The notes beneath the pieces are model-generated. The model searched no databases, was not told the DNA's origin, and worked only from the letters and a program-made list of their open reading frames with translations. From Mangifera indica (lineage: Eukaryota; Streptophyta; Magnoliopsida; Sapindales; Anacardiaceae), in the NCBI RefSeq assembly GCF_011075055.1, contig NC_058150.1, positions 11,871,408 through 11,935,407 of the forward strand: a stretch of DNA of 64,000 nucleotides, written 5' to 3'. The translations under genes and the position numbers were made by a program. Positions 22,249 through 33,259 of this stretch are shown here, one piece after another. How positions within the stretch are numbered: position 1 is the first letter of the stretch; every line of letters begins with the position of its first letter.

Positions 22249-23639
22249 TATCTAAATGAAAACAAGATTTGTTTAAACATTTGTTTCCATTTAGTTTATT
22301 ATTATCTTTAATATTATTATCAAAGAAATCAATAATGTGTTCTAATGTCAGACAACTTTTTTTTTAATTTAATTATAATGTTATTATCATTAAAGTTTGA
22401 TTAATGACTCTAATACCATTTTGGGCAAACCTTGGGAGCAATTTATCATTCATGCGCCTGTTTGCAGAAGTACCCAAAGATACCTATCAAGACCGCAACA
22501 TAGCTCTGTAAGAGCTTATGCAACACACCACAAGCAGAAAGCTTCACTTCGCTTCACAAAATTTTCATGAGTGAGAGTTCCTATAGGTGCCATGCCTGTT
22601 CTCATACAGGTCAACAATTCATAATACCATTTTAACTATCATCAATATGAATTGTTAATTATCATCAAAATTTAATTTAATCAATTTTGATTTATTATAC
22701 CATGCATATATAACATGAAAATTTGACAATTATATTATTAAATGCATAAACATAATATAATTTGAAGAGATTTAAAAGTACCTTGATTACTGCAATGCAA
22801 TTTGAGATAACTAACTCAAATTGAGAAATGTTCTCTTAAATTTTATACTCTTGAAAGATTCTAATGCTTGTTGAATCTATCGACACAAAATTCCATATTT
22901 TAATAATTTTACAAAAAGCTAATCTCAAACGATAATTATTTTACACATTTTTGTAATAGACACTGGGGTCTATATCTCCCACGTGTCCAACACACTAATC
23001 TATATTTTATAAAAGTAAATCCTAGTGAAAGTGTCGATAGTATCTTGTCATTCCACTCATTGTTCGAGATTTGGATCCACGTAACATTCATGTGTTGGTC
23101 ATTTATTATGGGTCAATTAAATCTCTCACCTTCATGACGTAGTCAGATGTAGGCCTATCTATCAAGTCCATGAAGTTTTCAAAAGACCATTTATCCTCAG
23201 TTTGGGCTTTTATCTGGGCTTCGACCTCTTGAGTTAAAACTAATTGAAGAATGTCTTTCATGGTGCCATCAAAGCCTGTTGAGAAATGTTAGAGATTTTA
23301 AACCAATTTGCCATTTCTTGTAACTAGGCTCTGTTTGCCTTGAAAATAATGTTTTGAACCTTTGCGTATTTGTTATGCAAAGTTACTACAATTCCCTTAT
23401 CTATGTAAACAGTAGTATTTTTCCTCAAAAGTTTATTTAGTTTGGGTTGGATCTACAATAACTTTCCTATATGCACTCTACCCTAGTATCATTCCTCTTT
23501 GTCAAGTTTTTCTTTCATTTGTTATAGTGCGAACCATCCTGTTGAGATGTCTTCTCAAACTATTATCTCATACCATGGTTCTCCTACAATAAATTCTCTT
23601 ATTTGTACATGTTGAATGTTAGCTAAAGAAATAACAGAC

Positions 23640-24800
23640 GTGAATGTATGAATCCGTTTGTCTAGAACACAAAATGCTTATTTCACTGCATTCGCTATCT
23701 TCGAGTCCACCATTGCTTTTTGTACTTCAATTTCCATTACATCGATCCATTCTCTTCTTCAGAGTTGCTCAAAATTTCCTTTTCTAAAGAGTTTCCATGG
23801 AATATGTAATTCTATAGCTCTATCTAAAAACACAGATAATCTTACAAAAAGAGCATTTACATCTTCTTCTTTTAGTGGTGCTATTAATGTTTCTAAAGTA
23901 AGTAACTCAAGATAGGTCATAGCAAATCCTGTTATTTCTCTAGCTACTCTAGTTTTTTAAAACAATTGAGATTAAAGAATAGATCTTCCTATGAGCTTTT
24001 TTTCTTCATAATACACTTTGTTAGCTTCAAGCCATTCTAGCTTGATCGTAACCTTTTGCGTCAATCGACTAAGCTCTTCTATGCATAAGCTTGTTATAAC
24101 GGCTACATGACACTAAGTCTCCAAGTCCTTCCATAATGCCTTATTGGCTTTAGTTAGCTTTAGGAGTTTAGAGATTTCAAATTGTTCTACAATACTTATT
24201 ATTTCTTGTAGTTTTTTCTTTTCCCTTTCTTGTCTTTTGACAGTATCCTACTTTTTAGTAGTATCAACTGACTTTGGCTTTTCTCTATTTTTCTTCCTGG
24301 AGTTCTTCTTTTTATCAATTTCCCTAGCAACAATTATTGGCTTCCCTTTATAAGGCATCGAGTTTTTACAAATAGTTTCTCCGACTTCAAAGTTCCTTTT
24401 AACAATTTTTCTTGTTTCAAAGTCTATCCATTTTTCAATGTTTTGCTACATTTTTAGCTGTTTATCCACCACACTAGCTATGCTAGCTTTTTGGTACTTA
24501 AGATTTCGTCGATCAAAAGCATTCGTATCTAGTAAATGTTGTGACATGGAACATATTATTCCTTATGGTGTGACAAGTGTTTTTTATGTGTGAACAGTTT
24601 TTTGTTTATTAACAATAAGTTTGTCTTGTTTAGCATAGTGTTCCTTGTAAAACAACTATTACTTGTTTTATGACAATGTCCAGATTTTTCATTTTTGGTT
24701 CATGTTGGACAAGTTTCTTGGTTAGGCAATTTCTCTATAAATGAGATACAGATTTGCATTTAGAACATGCGAAGCATCTTCCAGTTTTCTTTTGATCCAT
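23640..24800 (-). pseudogene. unidentified viral reading frame beginning with a zinc knuckle
   Basis: Starts at ATG 24798-24800, immediately after the RNase H end. Within 20 codons it shows C-x2-C-x4-H-x4-C spacing (first Cys of the knuckle near 24767, last near 24737), with a stop inside the knuckle. Further along come Lys/Glu-rich stretches (for example the basic KKKNSRKKNREKPKS near 24280) and helical segments, in broken frame. In caulimovirids a knuckle of this type normally marks the coat protein, upstream of protease. Here it is downstream of RNase H, so either it is a separate ORF or the block is a circularly permuted copy. Confidence 0.55.
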
Positions 24801-24819
24801 GTTCTTGTATAGGTTTGGA

Positions 24820-26330
24820 TTAAAAATCAGCGATAAAATTAGATTTATTAGATATGTATTTAATCTTTAAGCTATACTTAGCAAACCAAATTTGTCATCT
24901 AATTAATATGATTTTATCATCCTTTAAAGACAATTTCATGAATGAAGTTGATATTCAAATCTGTCCTTAATGTGAATTCTTGACTGATTATGAATAATCA
25001 AAATCAATCGATACATTCCTTTGCTGCTAAAACCTCATTTTGATGTGTAGGATAGTTTATTTTCAATGCAGTAAACTATCCATTCAATGCTATCAGTTCC
25101 CTTGGTTTTTAGAACTCTTCTTTAGTAGTGATAAAAGATATCACTCTTTATTATCATAGAGTTTGAATCTTTTGGGAGAGTAAGATATTGTAAGTTCTCA
25201 GTCAAGTTCTTTCTTCGAATAACACAGTTAATATCCTCATTGGTCCAATCCTATGATATCTTTGAGCAAACTTTCTTTGTTAATCTATTTATTATCCTGG
25301 CCAAATTTAGGAGATATTCCTTCATTTGAGTTGCTAGTGCAAGAAATTGTTGTAATATGTATTTAGATTCTAACACATTTAAATAGTCTAACATTATATC
25401 TACTAAAATATCTAATGTATAAGGTATAAGTTGGATTCCTCCTCTAACTTCCACTCCTAAGAATTTTACCTTAGTTTATAACCACTTTGTCTTTCATTCG
25501 AATAGAATTACTCCATTTTCAAATAACTGTTCGGTTATTTGTGTTAAATTAATAATCTGATCTTTCTTAGTTTTATTGAAAACTAGTACATTATCTACAT
25601 AAACAACACAAAAGTCAAAAAAGTCAAAAAAAATCTTGTCCATTTTCTTTTGAAATATGGATGACGCTTGCTTTAATCCAAAAGGCAAGAGTAACCACTC
25701 ATATAATCTTTTTGGGCAAGTGAATGCTATCAAATGTATACTTTCTTTAGTAATTTTGCTCTGTCAAAATCCTAACTTAAGATCAAAACAAGAAAAGATT
25801 TTTCCAAATCTTGTTTTATTCGACAAAGCATATATGTTAGAGATTTTATACGCATCGTCTATAGTTTTAATATTAAGTATCCTATAGCCGATAACCATCC
25901 TAACTTTTCCTCCTATCTATTCAGCTTTATTGATTACCATAAAAGTTGAGGAAGAGTAAGGATTATTATTTTTTCGTATTAGTCCTTTAACTAATAGCTC
26001 TGGTATTTGCTTTCTAAATTGTTTTTTTGTTTCAAGAAAGTACCTACGAGAATCGGTTTTGATTCGCTCATTAGGATTCTTTAATTTAATTTTAACAAAA
26101 ATTTTGTTCCTTTCCCAAAGTTTTAATGACATTTCATCAAAATAAGGAGAAAGTTCTTGTGGAAAGCAATATCTCCTAGCTATGCATTTTATCGCTCTTA
26201 TATCTACTAAAATATCTAATGTATAAAGTATATATTCTAGAAATTTCAGTTCTACTGTGATACAAGTATCTATAGTTTCTTATATTAATGCATGACAATG
26301 AATCTTGTGATTCATTATCATTCACATTGA
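24820..26330 (-). pseudogene. caulimovirid protease / reverse transcriptase / RNase H relic
   Basis: Read from 26330 downward. A protease-like segment with the active-site region replaced (LVDIR where a D-T/S-G is expected, near 26200) is followed by the reverse transcriptase entry at 25917-26132 (VKGLIRKNNNPYSSSTFMV). The core is at 25494-25733 (YEWLLLPFGLKQASSIFQ, then VVYVDNVLVF). The catalytic YVDD is YVDN, so the second Asp is lost. A connection segment with LATQMKEYLLNLARIINRL lies at 25251-25454, then RNase H traces to about 24830. The PFGLKQA-SIFQ...FCVVYVD pattern is typical of caulimovirids rather than Ty3 elements. Frames are interrupted many times. A 29-base stretch (25394-25422) recurs exactly at 26198-26226. 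Confidence 0.82.
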
Positions 26331-27018
26331 CGAAGTTTCTTTTTTTTTTTTTCATATACTAGTATTTGTACAAACTTTTATCTAATTATCTTCTTAGTTG
26401 AAGAGTTTCTCGAAATGTAACTTTCCACATTTGTATCATCGAACTTATCTTTCCTTAATATATTAATTACCGGTGCACTAGGTCTTGCATTCCCCATATC
26501 TCCTCTTGACCTTTTTTCAGAAATTGAGTTTCTTGGGGAACATAAATTCTTAGGTGTTGAAAGAGTAATATCAACCTGCTCACAAATTTTCTCAATTCTA
26601 ATTCCAAGGTAGTCTATCGTTTGTCTAGTAAAGCTACTTGGATTGAGACATTCATAACTCCACTGAATAGTTCTTGTACAGCTTTTAGTTGGACATATTG
26701 ATACTTGGTTTTTGCCTGTCTCACTAACTCACCTACCTTGAATAGTCATTCCTCATTCCAAAGAATAATTTTTCTCTCATTAAATTGAATGTTTTTCATA
26801 TACATCCTCTACTCCATGAGCCGTAGATATCTATTGTGAGGTTTTTCTAAAAACTTCATACGGTGTCAATTTTGGCACCAACCACTAATTTGGATTTACC
26901 AATATATCCTCATAGTTTGTTGAAGAACCTATCACTGAGTTAGAAATTACCTTATTATTTAAATATATGAATTCTCCATCATCGTCTAATAAATTAGATG
27001 GCTCATTTTGATTTATGA
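26331..27018 (-). pseudogene. upstream part of the viral polyprotein, not resolved
   Basis: The minus strand from about 27000 to 26350 has interrupted coding-like stretches (an acidic LLDDDGEFIYLNNK start region near 26990, helical Lys/Glu-rich segments after). By position it would be the movement/coat-protein side of the polyprotein, but no family motif is recognisable. Confidence 0.4.
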
Positions 27019-27027
27019 TAATTATTA

Positions 27028-27798
27028 GGCCAAACGACTATGTCCCACCGAAGGTATGTTGAAATCTCAAGTTTCCACCCTTTATCTTTGAAAATACTAA
27101 ACACCCACCCATAAGCAGTTAAAATTAACGATAGTAAGAGTAAAATCGTTATTTTTTCTATAATATTAAAAATAAACTAAAATAGAATCTATTTTTGCCC
27201 TCCTAAACTTTAAAAACTAAAAGTTTCCTTCAGCCTAAGTTTTAAAAAATGATAATTTCACCCTAAGGTTTTGTTTTGAAATCTTCAATGACATCTTTGG
27301 CTCCATTGCTGATGACTTCTCCCTCCTGAAGCATCCTTTCCTCCAAGCGATCTCTTTCCTCTCATTTGAACGTTCGATCGACATCGAAGAAGCTGTAGAA
27401 GACAAAGAACTTCGTCGGGGAAGAGGATTGTTTTTCGAGACAAAGACAACAGCTTCATCTTCGGCTTCATCTTCCAAGGCTTCTACGATGTCAATCGAAC
27501 GTCTAAATGGGAGGAAAAAGATCGTTAGAAGAAGAGGATGCTTCGGGAGGCAGAGGTCGTTGATAATAGAGCCGAAGATTTCAAAACGAAACCTTAGGGT
27601 GAAACTACAATTTTTTAAAAGTAAAACTGGGGAAAACTTTTAGCTTTTAAAATTTAGGGAGACAAAAAGAGATAAAATTTCAAGGGATTAGAGTTCTCTT
27701 AATTTTAACTGCTTACAGGTGGATATTTGGTATTATCGAAGATAAAGGATAAAATCTTGAAATTGCAGCATACCTTGGTAGGAAATAGTCCTTTGGCT
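27028..27798. mobile_element. Mutator-like foldback element, well preserved
   Basis: The 9-mer TAATTATTA flanks both ends exactly (27019-27027, 27799-27807). Termini GGCCAAACGACTATGTCCCACC and the reverse complement of the right end, AGCCAAAGGACTATTTCCTACC, are inverted repeats. Inversion continues nearly to the centre at about 27420, leaving little unique sequence. Each arm contains an open frame reading outward with related peptides (MSIER, GCF, EPK and NLRVKL are shared), a consequence of the arms being copies. No transposase is present, so it is non-autonomous. Confidence 0.88.
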
Positions 27799-27823
27799 TA
27801 ATTATTATTATTATAATACAATT

Positions 27824-27845
27824 GAGAGAGAGAGAGAGAGAGAGG
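27824..27845 (+). repeat. (GA)n microsatellite
   Basis: Eleven uninterrupted GA units directly beside the foldback element. Confidence 0.95.
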
Positions 27846-28180
27846 AATGGTTACCTGTCCATTGACGAACGAATTAGACACAAATGCGTCTCGCTGTGCT
27901 AAAGAAAAGAAAATGTCATAAACCATTCGTAATACAACATTAATTAATGAACAGTAGCATTAAAGAAATCCTTCAAATATATTTTTTACTTTTTATATTT
28001 CTTCTGTTTTATCTTTTAGCAATTCTAATATGCTTTTTAACAGAAATAATTGAAATATATATATTTTTATATAAAATATTGACCGCTTGTTTTAATTTTA
28101 ATTTCATGGATATTCTGTTGAAAGAGAAATTTAGTAAATGGGAAAAACAAAACATATATTTTTATTTCAGCAACTTCAGT
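27846..28180. other. non-coding stretch downstream of the hAT-derived gene
   Basis: AT-rich. It would include the gene's 3' UTR on the minus strand. The 80-codon plus-strand frame here is hydrophobic, Phe/Leu/Ile-rich low-complexity sequence without support. Confidence 0.5.
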
Positions 28181-30759
28181 TCATTCTAAATTTACAGGGT
28201 AGTTCAACCAAATCTTTAAACATATCAAAGCACGTTTTAATTCAACATCCAACTTACTAGTATAAATATCTTCAATTTCACACTCCACACGATGAGACAC
28301 CGACTCAATCCACTTAACAATAGGTATTGATAAGAAATCACGAGCCATTGTAGCTAGTATTGGATAAGTTGGAGAATTCACACACCACCATTCCAATATA
28401 TCAAACTCTTCATACAAAGGAACCCTGGAGTCTTGCAAATAGCGGTCAAATTCTGATTTTGTTGAAACAAACTCATTTGCATGCTGTGAAAATGCATATG
28501 CTCTCCCCATCGATTTGACATCCTTTGCATAGTCATTGTAAATATTTACAACACTATCAAAGATTTTCTTAAAGTGGAAGTCTGCCTCATTATCGTAAAT
28601 TTCTTTGTAGAAATGCTCTACAATATCCACTTTAAATCTTGGATCCAGAATCACTGTGATTACATATAACATCTTAGAGTTGCCGCAATATTCATCAAAA
28701 CATTCTCTGCAACGTAATGCAGCAAGGCGAAAGTACTGATTCTCAGTTTTTTTGAACCGTAGCAATTTTGAAAAAAAGTGATAAATTATAGGGAAACACT
28801 CATTTGCCAATTTAGATTCACATTCAGATTCCAGCAGTTCCTCAATATCATTTTCCATATCTTTTAACACAACCATAAAGCTGTGCAGTGAAGTTGCATC
28901 ATCCCAATCAAAACCGATAGACTTGAAATCAGGATCTGTATGCTCAAATTCACAAAATGCTTCTTTATTTCTCATTATCCAATCAAGCAAATCGTAATAC
29001 AAAGTAAAACTACCAAAAAATATGGAAGCTCCTTTTATACCCATGGACACTGTTTCTACTGCTAATTCATACATATATTTGTTTGATGATGTCAAGCAGT
29101 AGCATCGAAGATCCCACACTTTCGTGAAAATCTCAATCTCATTTTTCAACAACTCGTCGATAACTTTACCTTCAAAATCCACTAAGAAAGTATAACATCT
29201 ACGATAAATCCCAATACAAGGAAGTGAAGCTCTTTCATGAAGCCACTTGTCAAACTTGGTAACGTCTAATTTTCCAGTATCGTCAACATGCATAGACAAA
29301 CTTCTTTTGTCTATGTTCCAATCTTGAAACAAATGCTTCAAAGGATTTTCATTTAAACCTCCCATGCCATCAGTATGAATAATCCTCTTCTTCATATCAT
29401 CATTCTCCAAATGAATTGTCCTCTTCTTCAATTCCCAATTATCATCAATAGACCAGATTGTTACATACCAAACAGGAAAGTGGATCCCTTCCCGTTCAAT
29501 TGTTACATTAACAGAACCTGGGAGTTTATCTAAATATTTGTGCAACTTATCATTTTCTTGTTCATAAACATTAAGTATATCGTCCGTTATACCGTTCAAT
29601 CCATACTTGATAATCCTTCGCACCAAATTGGAGTCATTCAATTCCTGATCAATCACACTTACCTTTTCTGTTTTATCTATTAATCCAGCTGGATTTCTCA
29701 AACCTAGGCAACTTTCTAGATGATTATTCAGATGTGTGATTTCACTCTTACTTAATTGTACAAACTCTTTCTTGCAGTGTTTACATTGAGCCCATTCCTT
29801 CTCATCTTTGCCTACATACTTTGTAAAGTGCTCCCAAACATTTGACCACCTTTTTCGCTTAGAGCTTGATGAGCAGTCCCCTTCTTGATTTATCAGCAGA
29901 TCAATCCCTTGATTTAAAGTAGGTTCAAAGTTGGCATCTTGTTCTCTAATTTGAGTGATTTTCTGTTAACATAGAAACAAATCTACACCTAATAAATAAT
30001 AAAATGCAAATTCAAACTGATAATTTCTCTTTAAATCGACCAAGTCAATTATTATTTTTCTTTAATTGAGGCATATATTATAAATAATTATAGAAAAAAC
30101 ATTTTTACTAAAACATTATCATTATCATGTAATTAAGAGTGAGAACATTAATGAAGAGTAGCGTTTAAGGAACCTGTCGACGTCGTAGATCTGCTCTATA
30201 GACATTGAAAGAGACAGGTGCTCCTCCCTTTTGTGCTACAGATTCAATTTCCTTCACATATTTAATGGACGAAGCTATGTCAGTTCAGATTAAACAAAGC
30301 AGGAACAAAAACATCAACAGATTGAATGGACCCAATTTTTATTTTTGTATTTCTTTAATGGGAAATACATGCAGGGAGTGCTTATTGTGATGATCAGAAG
30401 TTCCAGGTACTTAACAATGAAGAACTATAACAGACAGTACACAACAATTATAAAAAATTAAAAAAAAAAACATGGAGAGAAATGAAGTACATGTTAGTAT
30501 GTAATGTTACTACCTGTATTTGTTGTTGAAGATATTGAAAATAGGTCATGATTTCAGAAACCCTTCCCGCCTTTTCTGGGATCTGGCTGTAACGTTTTAC
30601 TAGATCCCGCAAACAATTCATTCCCTCACTGATTTGTTTCTTTCCCTTCTACATAGATCACACACACATCGCATCAGAGAGACATAATTTTGTATGTAGA
30701 TGGGCAAGAAAATAAATACTTACTTGAATTTGATCCATCTTTTTCCCCGCTAATTCCAT
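28181..30759 (-). CDS. hAT-transposase-derived BED zinc-finger protein (RICESLEEPER/DAYSLEEPER-like)
   Basis: The main exon 28181-29962 is open for 593 codons to TGA 28181-28183. It starts at an acceptor (TTAACAG) and contains a BED finger (SNVWEHFTKYVGKDEKEWAQC, then C-x2-C ... H-x4-H / C, about 29730-29860), the hAT middle region (ENPLKHLFQDWNIDKRSLS; VILDPRFKVDIVEHFY near 28640) and a C-terminal dimerisation region (FDILEWWCVNSPTYPILATMARDFLSIPIV near 28350). Key transposase motifs are altered: the usual C-x2-H lacks its His and the TRWNSTY segment is replaced by FGSFTLYYD. Candidate upstream exons are 30724-30759 (ATG, 12 codons), 30514-30648 (45 codons, GT-AG) and about 30172-30276. The phase between the last two does not match by eye, so the N-terminus is provisional. 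A long intact frame with lost catalytic motifs suggests a domesticated nuclear DNA-binding protein; a recently silenced transposase is the alternative. Confidence 0.72.
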
Positions 30760-31035
30760 ATGAAGCTTTTGAGTAAGAAATCAGAGTGAGCTTTGTGTGC
30801 AAATATACAGAGCAAGTCAGAAAGTTAAAAAAGGAGGGGTGGTGCTTGGAGTCAAAAAGTTAAGAAGGAATCTTATCACTACTTTGATTTGCGCGTTATG
30901 GGGTCCACATATTTATTTCTTTTCCTACGAAAAGAAGGATAACTAATTAAAAATAATTATATTTAAACCCTATGGAGAAATAAGAAAAATTAATTAAAAT
31001 AATTTTTTAAACTGAACCTACTTTTTATTGATTTT
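30760..31035 (-). promoter_or_regulatory. upstream region of the hAT-derived gene
   Basis: Sequence between the putative start ATG (30757-30759) and the next repeat. There is a plausible leader, but no TATA box that can be singled out from the AT-rich background. The gap to the foldback at about 31040 is under 300 bases, so that element sits in or next to the promoter. Confidence 0.35.
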
Positions 31036-31039
31036 ACAA

Positions 31040-31770
31040 AGGCCACGACTAACCAACTGTTCACCAAATACCCATTATTCTGAAAAATTTTCACCAAATA
31101 CGCATTATTTTGATAAATTTTATTATTGTTATCAAAGATAAAAATTATTATTTAATAAAAATATTTAAAAATTATAAATTTATCACATTTTTCTCTTGAA
31201 TTAAAAAACTAATAATTTTTCTTATTTTTTCCTCTCCAAAAATTTAAAAAATGACTATTTCCCCTTTAGAGTTTATATTTTTCCTTTACAACTTCTTTGA
31301 TGGCTGGAGCCAACCAACCTCTATCTGCCCATCTCTCAAACAAGGATGGTTTGTTGGCTGACAATTCATTAACAAGGATTTTTGTGCTGCACATATCAAT
31401 CAAACGAAAGTTTAAGCCTTCATTCGATCGATACGATTTGTGTGATGCCTAAATCCTCGCTGATAAATCATCAACCAACGTCTTGTTGGTCAATGATTCA
31501 TCCTCGTCTAAGAGATAAGAGGGTAGAGGTTGGTCAACTCTGATTGCTAGAAAAATGACAAGAGAGATTGTAAACTTTGTGTAAGGAGAAAGTGAGAAAA
31601 AATTGTTAATTTTTAAACTGGAGAAAAAATATGATGAATTTATAATTCTTTTAAATATTGTTATTAAATAATAATTTTATTATTAATAAAAACAGTAAAA
31701 ATTAATAAAAAATAAAAATTTAATAAAAATTTAGGTTTTACTTATATAAAGTTGAGACCCAACTTTTTAT
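31040..31770. mobile_element. older foldback element of the same general design
   Basis: Arms are inverted copies: AAAATTATTATTTAATAAAAATATTTAAAAATTATAAATTTATCA at about 31140-31185 returns reverse-complemented at about 31625-31680, and CTAATAATTTTTCTTATTTT pairs with AAAAAATTGTTAATTTTTAA. The unique centre (31290-31560) has a balanced base composition with GTTGGCTGA / CAACCAAC short repeats. Termini and target duplication are not definable. Confidence 0.6.
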
Positions 31771-33255
31771 CATAAGTAATCTAATGGTTTATGTGGCAAC
31801 ATTATATTGTGATCAGAGAAGCTAATCATTTATCTTGTTTAGTGTAACTAGATTTACTGGAACTCCGAGTCTCTACAAGTGTTATTGGACTTCTCCTGCT
31901 ACAAAAACTACCCAACTTGTTTCAAGCAATATTATACTCTTTCACTTGAAAAGAAAAAGACTCTTTCATTGTTTCAAGCAATAATTTCAAGCCCAGACCA
32001 AATATTGACCTGATGAAGGATTTTGTCTAGATCAACTGATGATTAGAACTATGTTTTGTTTAAATAAATATAAAGAAAAATTCAATGTAATTTTGCTTAT
32101 TTATTCAATAAATATTAAATCTAGATTACATTTATTAAAATTGAATTTGGCTTGGTAAGTATGTCTATTTTCACTTGCAAGGTTTTGGATCCAATCCTAG
32201 CAATTATAACATTTTCCAAATAAAAAAAAAAAATTCCTATCACTTGAAATAACTAAAACTCATTCTTGTCTTCTCTTTCTTCCTCCATTTTATCAGTTGG
32301 GAGAATAAGGTGAAAACACTTTGAGGTATGAAGATTTTGCCTTTTTAGGTAAAACATAGAATGAGAGAAACAAGAAAATGCTTAAAGATACAAAAAGACA
32401 ACACCTACATGTATTGAACTATCAATTCTTTTTATTTTCTATCGAAAAGATTGAACTTAAAGAATCAGACTTTCTAATTTTCCTATAGAAATACTAAACT
32501 TTTAATTAGTATGTCCTATTGAAGGTAACAAATAAATACAATTATTTGTTTTGTAAACAAGGTAATTATTATGAGATCTTTTATAGAAAATAGTAAAAGT
32601 TTAGTTTCTTTTAACACCAAAAAAAAAAAAGTTTGGTCTATTCAAGATAAAAATTTGAAAGTTCTATCATTTTAATTGAAAAAAATTAATTTTGATAATT
32701 TCAATCGAAAAAATATCGTAGCCTTCTAATACAATGCCTCGATTAAGCTTCTATTTGTTAAAACATTTTTTGCCAAAGTGAAATATACTTTGACCAAGTG
32801 AAAAATTGAGGATTATTTGTATTGGGTCCAACTTAACTTGTAAATCTAACTTGTTTGCTAAATTGAAGATGAAGGTGTATTATAGGTTGAGTAAGGACAT
32901 ACAATTGTTGTTGCATGGCTGAAATATAGTATTCACTTTACTAAAAATCAAGAATCACAATCGACATCATATGATTTGTTCAAGCATAATTGCTGAACTT
33001 GAGATAATAGATTTTAGTGACTAGTTTGTTGACCTAAAAAATTAGGTCAATTCAAACTTGTTCACCAGAGTGAAAGGAAAAATTGATTCGATAGAATCTT
33101 AGCCCGTTAGGAAGTCCAATAAGACTTGTTGAGTTTAATAGAAAGGGTTGTTGGCTTGAGGAAAGCAGTGTAAGCGATTTATTTAACAAAGCCCATGTTA
33201 AATGAATAATTCATTAAAACGATTTTGGAAAAGGATAACAGGACTAAAGACAACA
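31771..33255. other. AT-rich stretch, possibly the decayed 5' part of copia-3
   Basis: No frame with recognisable content. It directly precedes the copia-3 gag trace on the plus strand, so an eroded LTR and leader may be included, but no LTR pair or primer site is visible. Confidence 0.35.
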
Positions 33256-33259
33256 ATTT

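Larger units (their letters stand above)
18873..23580. repeat. 4.7-kb imperfect palindrome of viral sequence
   Basis: Left arm 18873-21139 and right arm 21159-23580 are inverted copies around a 19-bp spacer. At the centre ATACCTTTACGA (21128-21139) pairs perfectly with TCGTAAAGGTAT (21159-21170). Matching landmarks further out include AGGGATTTCTTAGAGAAATC, the coiled-coil-like frame at 20022-20237 with its partner at 22021-22248, and AACAAATGAAAGAAAAACTTGACA at the outer edge. The arms differ by scattered substitutions and small indels, so the inversion is old or joined two non-identical copies. Confidence 0.88.
18873..27018 (-). mobile_element. endogenous caulimovirid (plant pararetrovirus) block, rearranged
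   Basis: The minus strand from about 26.3 to 24.9 kb carries protease-like, reverse transcriptase and RNase H sequence of caulimovirid type, followed by a zinc knuckle and further lysine-rich reading frames down to the palindrome centre at about 21149. The plus strand from 18873 to 21139 repeats the last part in opposite orientation. No integrase, LTRs or target duplication are seen, as expected for pararetrovirus DNA captured by illegitimate joining. All reading frames are broken by stops and shifts. Genus cannot be set by eye. The right limit is uncertain; a foldback element adjoins at 27028. Confidence 0.82.

Noticed and set aside
18873..27018. Block considered as an ordinary Ty3/gypsy relic
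   Set aside because: The reverse transcriptase pattern, absence of integrase and LTRs, and direct passage from RNase H to another ORF fit a caulimovirid better.
27947..28189. 80-codon hydrophobic plus-strand frame next to the hAT-derived gene
   Set aside because: Made of AT-rich simple sequence in a likely 3' UTR; Phe/Leu/Ile composition only.
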